Below, one piece after another: positions 1 to 7,466 of a DNA stretch of 64,000 nucleotides (positions are counted from its first letter, which is position 1; every line of letters begins with the position of its first letter). Source of the stretch: Sphingopyxis sp. USTB-05 (lineage in GTDB: Bacteria > Pseudomonadota > Alphaproteobacteria > Sphingomonadales > Sphingomonadaceae); assembly GCF_023822045.1 (NCBI RefSeq), contig NZ_CP084712.1, positions 2,728,001 to 2,792,000 of the forward strand, given 5' to 3'. The position numbers and the translations under genes are program-made. A model generated the notes under the pieces. That model did no database searches, had not been told where the DNA came from, and saw nothing but the letters and a program-made list of their open reading frames with translations.

Positions 1-1
1 G

Positions 2-946
2 AATCGCGATGCGTTCGGCGCGATCGGCCGGCGCCTTCGCGCCTCCCCCCCGGCCGCCGTCGTGACCTGCGCACGCGGATCTTCGGACCATGCCGCGACC
101 TATGCCAAATATCTGATCGAGACGATGACGGGAACGCCGACCGCATCCGCAGCGCTGTCGATCGCATCGCTCTACGATGCGCCCGCGGTGGCCGGAAACC
201 GGCTGTGCCTTGCGATATCACAGTCGGGCAAGAGCCCCGACCTGCTCGCCGCAGTCGAACAGCAGCGCGATGCGGGGGCGTTTGTCGTCGCGCTCGTCAA
301 TGCGGAAGACTCGCCGCTCGCAGCCCTTGCCGACGTCGTGATCCCGCTGTCCGCCGGGGTCGAACGGTCGGTGGCGGCGACAAAATCCTATATCGCCTCG
401 CTTGCGGCGATCGCAGCGCTGGTGGCGGCATGGACCGAGGATGCCGCGCTCGAAAACGCGCTGACCGCCCTCCCCGGTCAGCTTGCAGAGGCGTTCGCGC
501 TCGACTGGTCGCCCGCGATCGGCGCCTTTAAGGGCGCGACAAATCTGTTCGTTCTCGGGCGCGGTTATGGCCTGGGCGCCGCGCAGGAGGCAGCGCTCAA
601 ATTCAAGGAAACGTCGGGACTGCATGCCGAAAGCTTCAGCGCCGCCGAAGTGCGCCACGGCCCGATGGCGATCGTCGGCGATAGCTTTCATGTCCTCGCG
701 CTGGGCGGCACCGACCGCGCCGCAGCCGGTGTTCGCAGTGTCGCCGACGAGTTCCGCGGGCGCGGTGCAACCGTCTTGCTGGCCGACCCCGCTGGCGGCG
801 ACCTCCCCGCGATCGCAGCGCACCCGGCGATCGAACCGATCCTGCTGATCCAGAGCTTTTACCGCATGGCGAGCGCGCTGGCGCTGACACGCGGGCGCAA
901 CCCCGACTCGCCTCCGCATCTCAACAAGGTTACCGAGACTTTATGA
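2..946 (+). CDS. nagB-II: SIS-domain glucosamine-6-phosphate deaminase (NagB-II type), 5' partial
   Basis: The reading frame is open from base 2, so the N-terminus lies outside the window; a GTG at 62 is internal. The product has two SIS sugar-isomerase domains. The first carries LAISQSGKSPD, a phosphosugar-binding Ser-rich loop. The second carries GRGYGLGAAQEAALKFKE and EVRHGPMA, as in the isomerase half of GlmS, but there is no sign here of a glutaminase domain. With nagA and the GlcNAc phosphotransferase genes directly downstream, the expected reaction is GlcN-6-P to fructose-6-P plus ammonia in the cytoplasm. Its stop overlaps nagA by ATGA. A GlmS-like synthase role is possible but less likely in this context. 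Confidence 0.88.
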   Translation, partial: NRDAFGAIGRRLRASPPAAVVTCARGSSDHAATYAKYLIETMTGTPTASAALSIASLYDAPAVAGNRLCLAISQSGKSPDLLAAVEQQRDAGAFVVALVNAEDSPLAALADVVIPLSAGVERSVAATKSYIASLAAIAALVAAWTEDAALENALTALPGQLAEAFALDWSPAIGAFKGATNLFVLGRGYGLGAAQEAALKFKETSGLHAESFSAAEVRHGPMAIVGDSFHVLALGGTDRAAAGVRSVADEFRGRGATVLLADPAGGDLPAIAAHPAIEPILLIQSFYRMASALALTRGRNPDSPPHLNKVTETL

Positions 947-2085
947 TCTTTCGTTTCCATAACGGCCAGGTCGTGTTGCCAGGCGATGCCGTCGGCGCCG
1001 TGGACATCGCCGTCACCGACGGCACCGTCACCGCGGTCACCCCCGCCGCCGACGCGCCCGCGGACCGCGAGATAGATTTGGGCGGCGGCTGGTTACTTCC
1101 CGGTTTCGTCGACACGCAGGTCAATGGCGGCGGCGGGGTGCTCTTCAACGACCAGGTCGATGTCGAGGCGATCGCAGCGATCGGCGCCGCGCATGCGCGT
1201 TTCGGCACGACTGCTTTTCTGCCGACGTTGATCAGCGACACACCCGCGCAGATCGCCGCGGCACTCGCGGCGGTCGACGCCTCGATTGAGCAAGGCGTTC
1301 CCGGTGTCGTCGGTATCCATATCGAAGGCCCTTTCATCAACGAGGTGAAGCGCGGCATTCACGAGGCGCACCGTATCCGCCGTCTCGACAACGATATTCT
1401 CGCGACGCTTACCGCGCCGCACCGCGGGCGCGTGATGCTGACGCTCGCGCCAGAGCTTTGCGACGAGGAGGACATCCGCACCCTCGTTCGTCATGGCGTG
1501 ATCGTCAGCGCGGGGCACAGCGACGCGACCTATGACGAGGCGCAGCGCGCGGTCGGCGCGGGCCTCTCGGGCTTCACCCATTTGTTCAATGCGATGTCGC
1601 CGTTGCACCACCGTCATCCGGGCGCGGTTGGCGCGGCGTTTGATTCCGATGTTTATTGCGGACTCATCGTCGATGATGTCCATCTCCATCCTGCGGTCGT
1701 GCGACTGGCGGTTCATGCGAAAGGCATGGACCGCATCATGCTGGTCACCGACGCGATGCCGAGCGTCGGCACCGACGTCAGCGAATTCACGCTGCAGGGT
1801 AAGCGCATCGCCGTGAAGGATGGTGTTTGCATTTTCGAGGATGGCACGCTGGCGGGGACACATCTCGACATGGCGTCGGCGCTGCGCAAGACAGTCGAGG
1901 TGACCGGCTTGTCGGTACCCGACGTGTCGGCGATGGCGAGCGCAACTCCGGCGACCTTCCTATCGCTGCGGGACCGCATTGGTTTGATCGCGGCCGGACA
2001 GCGGGCAGACTGGGTCTGGCTGGACGCGGACCTGGCTCCGCGCGCGACATGGATCGGTGGGCGGCCCGTTTCCGAAACCGCCTAG
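943..2085 (+). CDS. nagA: N-acetylglucosamine-6-phosphate deacetylase
   Basis: 380 residues, the usual NagA length. It removes the acetyl group from GlcNAc-6-P in the cytoplasm, feeding the deaminase encoded just upstream. The amidohydrolase signatures are all present: HIEGPF with the metal ligand Glu128, AGHSDATYDEA with His192, THLFNAM with His213, and VTDAMPS with the catalytic Asp270. The ATG at 943 overlaps the previous stop by ATGA, so the two genes are translationally coupled. The next gene starts 70 bp downstream behind its own Shine-Dalgarno sequence. Nothing unusual is seen. Confidence 0.95.
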   Translation: MIFRFHNGQVVLPGDAVGAVDIAVTDGTVTAVTPAADAPADREIDLGGGWLLPGFVDTQVNGGGGVLFNDQVDVEAIAAIGAAHARFGTTAFLPTLISDTPAQIAAALAAVDASIEQGVPGVVGIHIEGPFINEVKRGIHEAHRIRRLDNDILATLTAPHRGRVMLTLAPELCDEEDIRTLVRHGVIVSAGHSDATYDEAQRAVGAGLSGFTHLFNAMSPLHHRHPGAVGAAFDSDVYCGLIVDDVHLHPAVVRLAVHAKGMDRIMLVTDAMPSVGTDVSEFTLQGKRIAVKDGVCIFEDGTLAGTHLDMASALRKTVEVTGLSVPDVSAMASATPATFLSLRDRIGLIAAGQRADWVWLDADLAPRATWIGGRPVSETA

Positions 2086-2155
2086 ATTCCTGTTCAAATA
2101 CACAATGATAGAAGCCGTGCGACAACAAGCGGCGAAAGTTTTGGGGAATGAACCG

Positions 2156-4651
2156 ATGAGCCTGATCATCACCTCTCCGCTCAGAGGATGGGCGACGACG
2201 CTGGACAGCGTTCCGGACCCGGTCTTTGCGCAGCGCATGATGGGCGACGGCGTTGCGATCCAGCCGCTCGGCGACACCGTCGTCGCGCCGTTCGACGGCG
2301 AGGTGGTGACGCTTCACGACGCGGGCCACGCCATTTCATTGCGCAGCGCCGAGGGCGCCGAAGTGCTGATCCATATCGGGCTCGATACGGTGATGCTGAA
2401 GGGCGAAGGCTTTACCCCGCTCGTTGCAATCGGCGACAAGGTGTCGCGCGGCGATCCGTTGATCCGCTTCGATCTGGACGCCGTCGCTCTCGCGGCCACC
2501 AGCCTGATCACCCCGGTCATCGTGACCAACGCCGACGCCTTTGCAATCAGCCGCCGCACCGTCGATTGTTCGGTCGGCGCATGCGAGGCGCTGATGACGC
2601 TCGTTCCGGTGCAGGCCGAGGCGAGGCGCCGGTCGGATGACGGAACCGTGGTCGAGCAGGCGGTGACGCTGTCGCTGCCGCACGGCATCCATGCCCGCCC
2701 TGCCGCGCGGATCGGCGAAACCGCGCGTGGCTTTGAAGCCGACATACATCTGCTGAACGGCGACAAGCGCGGCGATGCGCGGAGCACCGTGGCGCTGCTC
2801 GCACTTGGCACCCGTCTGGGCGACGAAGTCCTCGTGCAGGCGCGCGGCGCCGATGCCGAAGCGGCGCTTGCCGCCATCGTCGCGTTGCTGGCAACCGATA
2901 TGGGTGAAAGCGCGCCTGCAGCCCTCGTCGCGACGGCCGGATCGGTTGAAGCATCGTTGCTGCGCGCAGGACAGATCGGCGGTGTGATCGCCTCGCCCGG
3001 CCTTGCCAAGGGGCCGGCGGCGCGGCTGCGGCAGGTCGCCATTGCCGTCGCGCGCGACGGCAATGGCGCCTCCGCGGAACGAAGCGCCCTGCGCGCCGCA
3101 CGCGACGATGTCCGCGGCCGGATCGCCGCGCGAGCCGACGACGCGGAGGGCAGCGTCGCGGCGGTCATGCACGCGCATGTCGCGCTGCTTGACGATCCTG
3201 AACTGCTCGCGGGCGCGGAAAAGCGCATAGCTGAGGGACGTAGCGCGGGCTTCGCATGGCGCGGCGCAATCCACGATCAGATCGACGCGATCCGCGCCAC
3301 GGGCAATGCGCATCTGATCGAACGCGCCGACGACCTTGTCGACATCGAGCGGCAATTGCTGGCGGCGCTGACCGGCACGTCGCTCGACGGTACTGCGGTT
3401 CCGGCCGGGGCGATCGTCGTTGCCGAGGATTTACTGCCGTCGCAGCTGCTCACTCTTGCCGCCGCGAAACCGGCGGGCCTGTGCCTCGTTCGCGGCGGCC
3501 CGACCTCGCATGTCGCAATCCTGTGCGCGGGGCTCGGCTTGCCCGCACTCGTCGCGATGGGCGATGCGCTGGACAATATCGAAGACGGCACGCCGTTGCT
3601 GCTCGATGCCGAACTCGGCCATCTGACCGCAAATCCGGGGACAGTGGACGACGAGGCCTTTACCTCACGGCTCGCAAAGCGCTATGCGAGGCGCGCGGCG
3701 GCGCAGGCGGCGGCAAGCGACGCCTGCCAGACTGCCGATGGCGCGCGCATCGAAATCTTCGCGAATATCGGCACGGTCGAGGACGCCGCGGTCGCCGCCG
3801 CGCAGGGCGCCGAGGGATCGGGGCTCGTCCGCAGCGAATTCCTGTTCCTGGACCGCGACACCGCGCCGTCGGAGGAGGAGCAATACGCCGCCTATCAGGG
3901 CATCGCGGACGCGCTCGCGGGCAAACCGGTGATCATCCGCCTGCTCGACATCGGCGGCGACAAGCCAGCCGGCTATATTCCGTTCGCCCACGAGGAGAAC
4001 CCCGCGCTCGGCCAGCGCGGCATCCGCGTTGCGCTTGCGCAGCCCATACTGTTGGAAACGCAGCTCCGCGCGATCCTGCGCGTGGCGCCCGTCGGTCAGT
4101 GCAGGATCATGATCCCGATGGTCGCAAGCGTCGATGAACTGCGGCAGGTCCGGGCAATCGTCGACCGCCTCCGCGGCGAAATGGGAATCGCGTCGCCGGT
4201 CGAAGTGGGCGTGATGGTCGAAACCCCGGCCGCTGCGATGACCGCCGACCTGCTCGCCACCGAGGCCGACTTTCTGTCGATCGGCACCAACGACCTCACC
4301 CAATATGTGCTCGCGATGGATCGCGGCAATCCTGCGGTCGCTGCCGGGGTCGACGCGATGCACCCGGCGGTGCTGCGCATGATCGGCGAGACCTGTCGCC
4401 TCGCGGCCCCGCGCGGGCGCTGGGTCGGGGTGTGCGGCGGGCTCGCTTCCGATCCCGCGGCACTGCCGATCCTGATCGGGCTCGGCGTCACCGAATTGTC
4501 GGCCGTCCCCGGTTTCGTCGCAGAGGCGAAGCAGATTGTGCGCGGGCTGACCCGGATCGAAGCGCGTGCGCATGCCGAGCTCGCGTTGCAATGCAAGTCG
4601 GCAGCCGAGGTTCGTGCGCTCGCCCGCGCTTTCGAGGAGACACGTCGATGA
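2156..4651 (+). CDS. nagF: Fused PTS phosphocarrier EIIA-HPr-EI (GlcNAc system)
   Basis: 831 residues joining three soluble phosphotransferase components. Residues 1-150 are a glucose-type EIIA, with phospho-His73 in LIHIGLDTVMLKGEGF. Residues about 168-255 are HPr, with GIHARPAA and His179. Residues about 276-831 are enzyme I, with His452 in GGPTSHVAIL, the PEP-site motifs IGTNDLTQY and VMVETPAA, and the active-site Cys760 in VGVCGGLASDP. It passes phosphate from PEP to the EIIB of NagE. I chose the ATG at 2156 because GGGGAA lies 7 bp upstream; in-frame ATGs at 2057 and 2105 lack such a site, and 2057 falls inside nagA. The stop overlaps nagE by ATGA. Confidence 0.93.
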   Translation: MSLIITSPLRGWATTLDSVPDPVFAQRMMGDGVAIQPLGDTVVAPFDGEVVTLHDAGHAISLRSAEGAEVLIHIGLDTVMLKGEGFTPLVAIGDKVSRGDPLIRFDLDAVALAATSLITPVIVTNADAFAISRRTVDCSVGACEALMTLVPVQAEARRRSDDGTVVEQAVTLSLPHGIHARPAARIGETARGFEADIHLLNGDKRGDARSTVALLALGTRLGDEVLVQARGADAEAALAAIVALLATDMGESAPAALVATAGSVEASLLRAGQIGGVIASPGLAKGPAARLRQVAIAVARDGNGASAERSALRAARDDVRGRIAARADDAEGSVAAVMHAHVALLDDPELLAGAEKRIAEGRSAGFAWRGAIHDQIDAIRATGNAHLIERADDLVDIERQLLAALTGTSLDGTAVPAGAIVVAEDLLPSQLLTLAAAKPAGLCLVRGGPTSHVAILCAGLGLPALVAMGDALDNIEDGTPLLLDAELGHLTANPGTVDDEAFTSRLAKRYARRAAAQAAASDACQTADGARIEIFANIGTVEDAAVAAAQGAEGSGLVRSEFLFLDRDTAPSEEEQYAAYQGIADALAGKPVIIRLLDIGGDKPAGYIPFAHEENPALGQRGIRVALAQPILLETQLRAILRVAPVGQCRIMIPMVASVDELRQVRAIVDRLRGEMGIASPVEVGVMVETPAAAMTADLLATEADFLSIGTNDLTQYVLAMDRGNPAVAAGVDAMHPAVLRMIGETCRLAAPRGRWVGVCGGLASDPAALPILIGLGVTELSAVPGFVAEAKQIVRGLTRIEARAHAELALQCKSAAEVRALARAFEETRR

Positions 4652-6330
4652 GAAAGATGCTCGAAACGCTCCAGCCGCTTGGCCGCGCGCTGATGCTGCC
4701 GATCGCGGTGCTGCCGATCGCGGGTCTGCTGCTGCGCATCGGTCAGCCCGACCTGCTCGACATTGCCTTCATCTCGGCTGCGGGCGCCGCGATCTTCGAG
4801 AATCTGGGCATCCTCTTCGCGATCGGCGTGGCGGTCGGTTTCGCGCGCGACGGCAATGGCGCCGCAGCGCTTGCGGGCGTCGTCTGCTATCTGGTCACCA
4901 CCACCGGCGCCCAAACCTTTCTGACCGCGCCGCTCGACGTGGGCGCAGGCTTGCCCGAGGCGGCAGCGGCCTTGGCCGCGAAAAATTGGGCGCTGACACA
5001 GATCGACAAGCTGGAGGTCCCGATCGGCATATTGTCGGGGCTGATCGGCGGCAATTTCTACAACCGCTTCGCGACCATTGCGCTGCCCGAATACCTCGCC
5101 TTCTTCGGCGGCCGGCGCTTCGTGCCGATCGCAAGCGGTGTCGCGGGGCTGCTGCTCGCGGCCGTGCTGGGCTATGGCTATGCGCATATCAGCGGCGCGA
5201 TCGATGCCGCGAGCCGTACGGTCGTCGAAAGCGGCGGCGCCGGCCTGTTCGTCTATGGCGTGCTGAACCGGCTGCTCATCGTCACCGGTCTCCACCACAT
5301 CATCAACAATGCCGCCTGGTTCGTCGTCGGCGATTTCCAGGGAGCGACTGGGGATTTGCGCCGCTTCTTCGCCGGCGACCCCAATGCCGGCGCGTTCATG
5401 TCGGGGTTTTTCCCGGTGATGATGTTTGGCCTGCCGGCCGCGTGCCTCGCGATGTATCATGAAGCGCGGCCCGAACGACGCAAGGCGGTTGGCGGCATGC
5501 TCTTCAGCCTTGCCTTTACCAGCTTTCTGACCGGCGTGACCGAACCGATCGAATTCACCTTCATGTTCGTCGCGCCGTTGCTCTACGCGATCCACGCGCT
5601 GCTGACCGGAGTCGCAATGGCGCTGATGAACGCGCTCGACGTAAAGCTCGGTTTCGGATTCTCGGCGGGGCTGTTCGACTATGTGCTGAACTTCAGCCTC
5701 GCGACGCGGCCGTGGATGCTGCTGCCGGTGGGGGCCGTATATGCAGTGCTTTATTACGGCCTGTTCCGCTTCTTCATCCGCCGTTTCGACCTCGCGACGC
5801 CCGGACGCGAAAAGGGCGTGGTCGCCGAAACCGCCACTGCATCGGCGGGCGGCGCGCGGGGCGAAGCCTTTGTCGCGGCGCTCGGCGGCGCGGCCAACCT
5901 GGTCAGCGTCGATGCCTGTACCACGCGCCTCCGCCTGATCGTCGCCGACCAACAAGCGATCGACGACGCCGCGCTGTCCTCGCTCGGCGCGCGCGGCATC
6001 ATCCGCCCGTCGAAAAAGGCGGCGCAGGTGGTGCTCGGACCGATTGCCGACCTGGTCGCCGAAGAGATCCGCGGCGCGCTGGCGTGGAGCGGCGCCGCGG
6101 TCGCTGCCACACATCGGCCGGTGATCGCCGGCAGCACCGATGCTTCCGGGCTGCCCGCCGAAGTCGTTGGCGCGCTCGGCGGCGACGCCAACCTCCGCAC
6201 CGTTCACGCGCTTCACGGCCGCTTCCGCGTCGAGCTCGCCGACCCCGCGCGCGTCGACGAGGGCGCTCTCGTACGGATCACGCACGGGATCGCCCGCCCG
6301 CAAACCGACGTCTGCCACATCCTGCTATGA
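4648..6330 (+). CDS. nagE: GlcNAc-specific PTS permease EIICB (with a second EIIB-like domain)
   Basis: 560 residues. The N-terminal ~385 residues are the EIIC membrane channel of the glucose/GlcNAc family (LMLPIAVLPIAGLLLRIG near the start, then GLHHIINNAAWF and TEPIEFTFMF). A linker leads to an EIIB domain whose phosphorylated Cys424 sits in VDACTTRLRL. A second EIIB-like domain follows at about 495-560; its aligned segment reads VHALHGRFRV, so the cysteine is replaced by Leu522 and the domain cannot carry phosphate there. It imports GlcNAc and phosphorylates it, using phosphate from the fused carrier upstream. The ATG at 4648 overlaps the preceding stop. An open extension upstream lies inside that gene and is not used. 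Confidence 0.93.
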   Translation: MRKMLETLQPLGRALMLPIAVLPIAGLLLRIGQPDLLDIAFISAAGAAIFENLGILFAIGVAVGFARDGNGAAALAGVVCYLVTTTGAQTFLTAPLDVGAGLPEAAAALAAKNWALTQIDKLEVPIGILSGLIGGNFYNRFATIALPEYLAFFGGRRFVPIASGVAGLLLAAVLGYGYAHISGAIDAASRTVVESGGAGLFVYGVLNRLLIVTGLHHIINNAAWFVVGDFQGATGDLRRFFAGDPNAGAFMSGFFPVMMFGLPAACLAMYHEARPERRKAVGGMLFSLAFTSFLTGVTEPIEFTFMFVAPLLYAIHALLTGVAMALMNALDVKLGFGFSAGLFDYVLNFSLATRPWMLLPVGAVYAVLYYGLFRFFIRRFDLATPGREKGVVAETATASAGGARGEAFVAALGGAANLVSVDACTTRLRLIVADQQAIDDAALSSLGARGIIRPSKKAAQVVLGPIADLVAEEIRGALAWSGAAVAATHRPVIAGSTDASGLPAEVVGALGGDANLRTVHALHGRFRVELADPARVDEGALVRITHGIARPQTDVCHILL

Positions 6331-6356
6331 CTTAGCGCGGTCGCCTTCGGCCCTGG

Positions 6357-6773
6357 CTAGTCCCAATCGAGCGCGCCCTTTTTCCATTCGTAGATGAAAC
6401 CTACCGTCAAGATGCCCAAAAAGACCATCATGGCGCCCCATGCTTCCCAGCCGAGATCGTCGACGACGATGGCCCAGGGAAAGAGGAAGGCAGCCTCAAG
6501 GTCGAAAATGATAAACAGGATCGCGACCAGATAGAAACGGACGTCGAACGGCTTGCGCGGTGCTTCGAAGGCGGGAAAGCCGCACTCATATTCGGAGAGT
6601 TTCTCACTGTCCGGCGCGTGAGCGCCGGTGACGCGCGACACCGCCATCGGCAAGAAGACGAACAGGAGCGACAGCGCCAGCGCGACGCCCATGAAGATCA
6701 GGATCGGAAGATAGTCGAGCAACAGCGTGGACGACGACGCCAGATTGGCGCCGGATACGGATTGGGACGGCAT
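6357..6773 (-). CDS. nuoA: NADH-quinone oxidoreductase subunit A, isolated copy
   Basis: 138 residues with three membrane helices (about 21-45, 78-102, 110-128) and the NuoA signatures [29 protein letters not shown] and [14 protein letters not shown]. The last is the usual alphaproteobacterial C-terminus, so the protein looks intact and functional as a membrane-arm subunit of complex I. The ATG at 6773 follows AAGGAGG at about 5 bp. Unusually, no nuoB follows: the next gene downstream is nagE on the opposite strand, converging 26 bp away. The other complex I genes must lie elsewhere. The leader resembles that of the neighbouring exporter gene. Confidence 0.92.
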   Translation of the reverse strand: MPSQSVSGANLASSSTLLLDYLPILIFMGVALALSLLFVFLPMAVSRVTGAHAPDSEKLSEYECGFPAFEAPRKPFDVRFYLVAILFIIFDLEAAFLFPWAIVVDDLGWEAWGAMMVFLGILTVGFIYEWKKGALDWD

Positions 6774-6868
6774 GGCGGCCTCCTTCGAAGTCGCCGGGCC
6801 GTCCCGGACCTGATGCCGACGCACCCGCCCATGCCAGAGCCGAACGCGCCGGGGAGGACGTGGCCTCG
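6774..6868 (-). promoter_or_regulatory. nuoA leader with tandem hairpins, same motif as the gdx leader
   Basis: Read on the minus strand, a GAGG/CCUC hairpin (6854-6867, loop containing CCACGU) is followed after 46 nt by a CCGGG-ACGG-CCCGG hairpin (6794-6807), then GAAGGAGG and the nuoA ATG. The same two hairpins, identical in sequence, precede gdx. The ACGG loop on a GGG/CCC stem matches what is known of guanidine-II (mini-ykkC) riboswitches; the first hairpin fits less well (ACGU rather than ACGR). Function in front of nuoA is unknown. Confidence 0.6.
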
Positions 6869-6888
6869 CTGATTTTGGTCAACGCCGG

Positions 6889-7209
6889 TCAGACGGACGA
6901 TGAAAGCTTCATCATCACCAGTCCGCTGACGATCAGAAGCGCGGCGGCGATCCGCATCGCATTCGCCTGTTCACCGAGGACGAAGATGCCGACAAGAAAC
7001 GCCCCGACCGCGCCGATCCCGGTCCAGATCGTGTAAGCGGTGCCGAGTGGCAGCGACTTCATGGATAAGGAGAGCAATGCGAAGCTTATAATCATCGCGC
7101 CGATCGTGATGGCGGTCGCGCCAGGGCGCGTGAAACCCTCGGACTGCTTCATCGAATAGGCCCACACGATTTCGAAAATTCCGGCGATCGTCAGATAAAT
7201 CCAGGCCAT
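6889..7209 (-). CDS. gdx: SMR-family guanidinium exporter (Gdx/SugE)
   Basis: 106 residues, four predicted membrane helices, the standard small-multidrug-resistance size. The sequence follows the SugE/Gdx subgroup rather than EmrE: Glu13, the conserved coupling acid, lies in GIFEIVWAYSMK, and the third-helix segment MKSLPLGTAYTIWTGIGAVG is typical. Members exchange guanidinium for protons across the inner membrane as dimers. The ATG at 7209 is chosen because AAGGAGG lies about 5 bp upstream; a TTG five codons earlier is unlikely. The leader holds a candidate guanidine-II riboswitch, which supports the guanidinium assignment. The tRNA-Trp gene lies upstream on the same strand. Confidence 0.9.
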   Translation of the reverse strand: MAWIYLTIAGIFEIVWAYSMKQSEGFTRPGATAITIGAMIISFALLSLSMKSLPLGTAYTIWTGIGAVGAFLVGIFVLGEQANAMRIAAALLIVSGLVMMKLSSSV

Positions 7210-7287
7210 GACAGCCTCCTTCAAAGGCTGCCGGGCCGTCCCGGACTTGGGAAACCCGCATCATGTGCAGGCGAGGACGTGGCCTCT
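7210..7287 (-). promoter_or_regulatory. Candidate guanidine-II (mini-ykkC-like) riboswitch for gdx
   Basis: On the minus strand two hairpins lie between tRNA-Trp and gdx. P1 is GAGG/CCUC at 7273-7286 with ACGU in the loop. P2 is CCGGG-ACGG-CCCGG at 7231-7244. They are separated by 28 nt. A third short stem, CAGCC/GGCUG, would bury the AAGGAGG ribosome site. Known guanidine-II RNAs have two hairpins with ACGR loops, a variable linker, and control SugE-type exporters; P2 and the context fit, while P1 deviates at one loop base. Confidence 0.65.
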
Positions 7288-7298
7288 GGAAGGCGGCC

Positions 7299-7374
7299 TG
7301 GCAGGGGCAGCAGGACTCGAACCCGCGACCCTCGGTTTTGGAGACCGATGCTCTACCAACTGAGCTATACCCCT
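7299..7374 (-). tRNA. trnW: tRNA-Trp (anticodon CCA)
   Basis: 76 nt on the minus strand including an encoded CCA end (7299-7301). The acceptor stem AGGGGTA pairs with TGCCCCT with one G-U. The D-arm has AGCTCAGTTGGTAGAGC, the anticodon loop reads CTCCAAA, giving CCA for tryptophan, and the T-arm has GGGTTCGAGTCC. The discriminator is G. The gene is followed after 11 nt by the first hairpin of the gdx leader. Confidence 0.97.
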
Positions 7375-7387
7375 AGGCCGGAGTGCG

Positions 7388-7416
7388 CCACTAGCCGGAT
7401 TGCAGGGGCGGGGCAA
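7388..7416 (-). promoter_or_regulatory. Putative promoter of tRNA-Trp
   Basis: On the minus strand TTGCCC (7411-7416) and TAGTGG (7388-7393) are separated by 17 bp, which would place the transcript start about 7 bp before the mature tRNA 5' end. It lies in the 92-bp divergent gap shared with the DMT transporter gene. Only the spacing and the -35 hexamer support it. Confidence 0.4.
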
Positions 7417-7466
7417 GAGGGATGACGGGTTGCGCGTGCGGGCGGGGCTGATATGCGCAATTTTGC

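Noticed and set aside
62..946. GTG at 62 as the true start of the deaminase gene
   Set aside because: The frame is open to base 2 with SIS-like sequence, and a start at 62 would remove part of the first SIS domain.
4096..6318. A 740-codon minus-strand open frame across nagF and nagE
   Set aside because: It is antisense to two clearly identified genes; long antisense frames are expected in high-GC DNA and it shows no protein motif.
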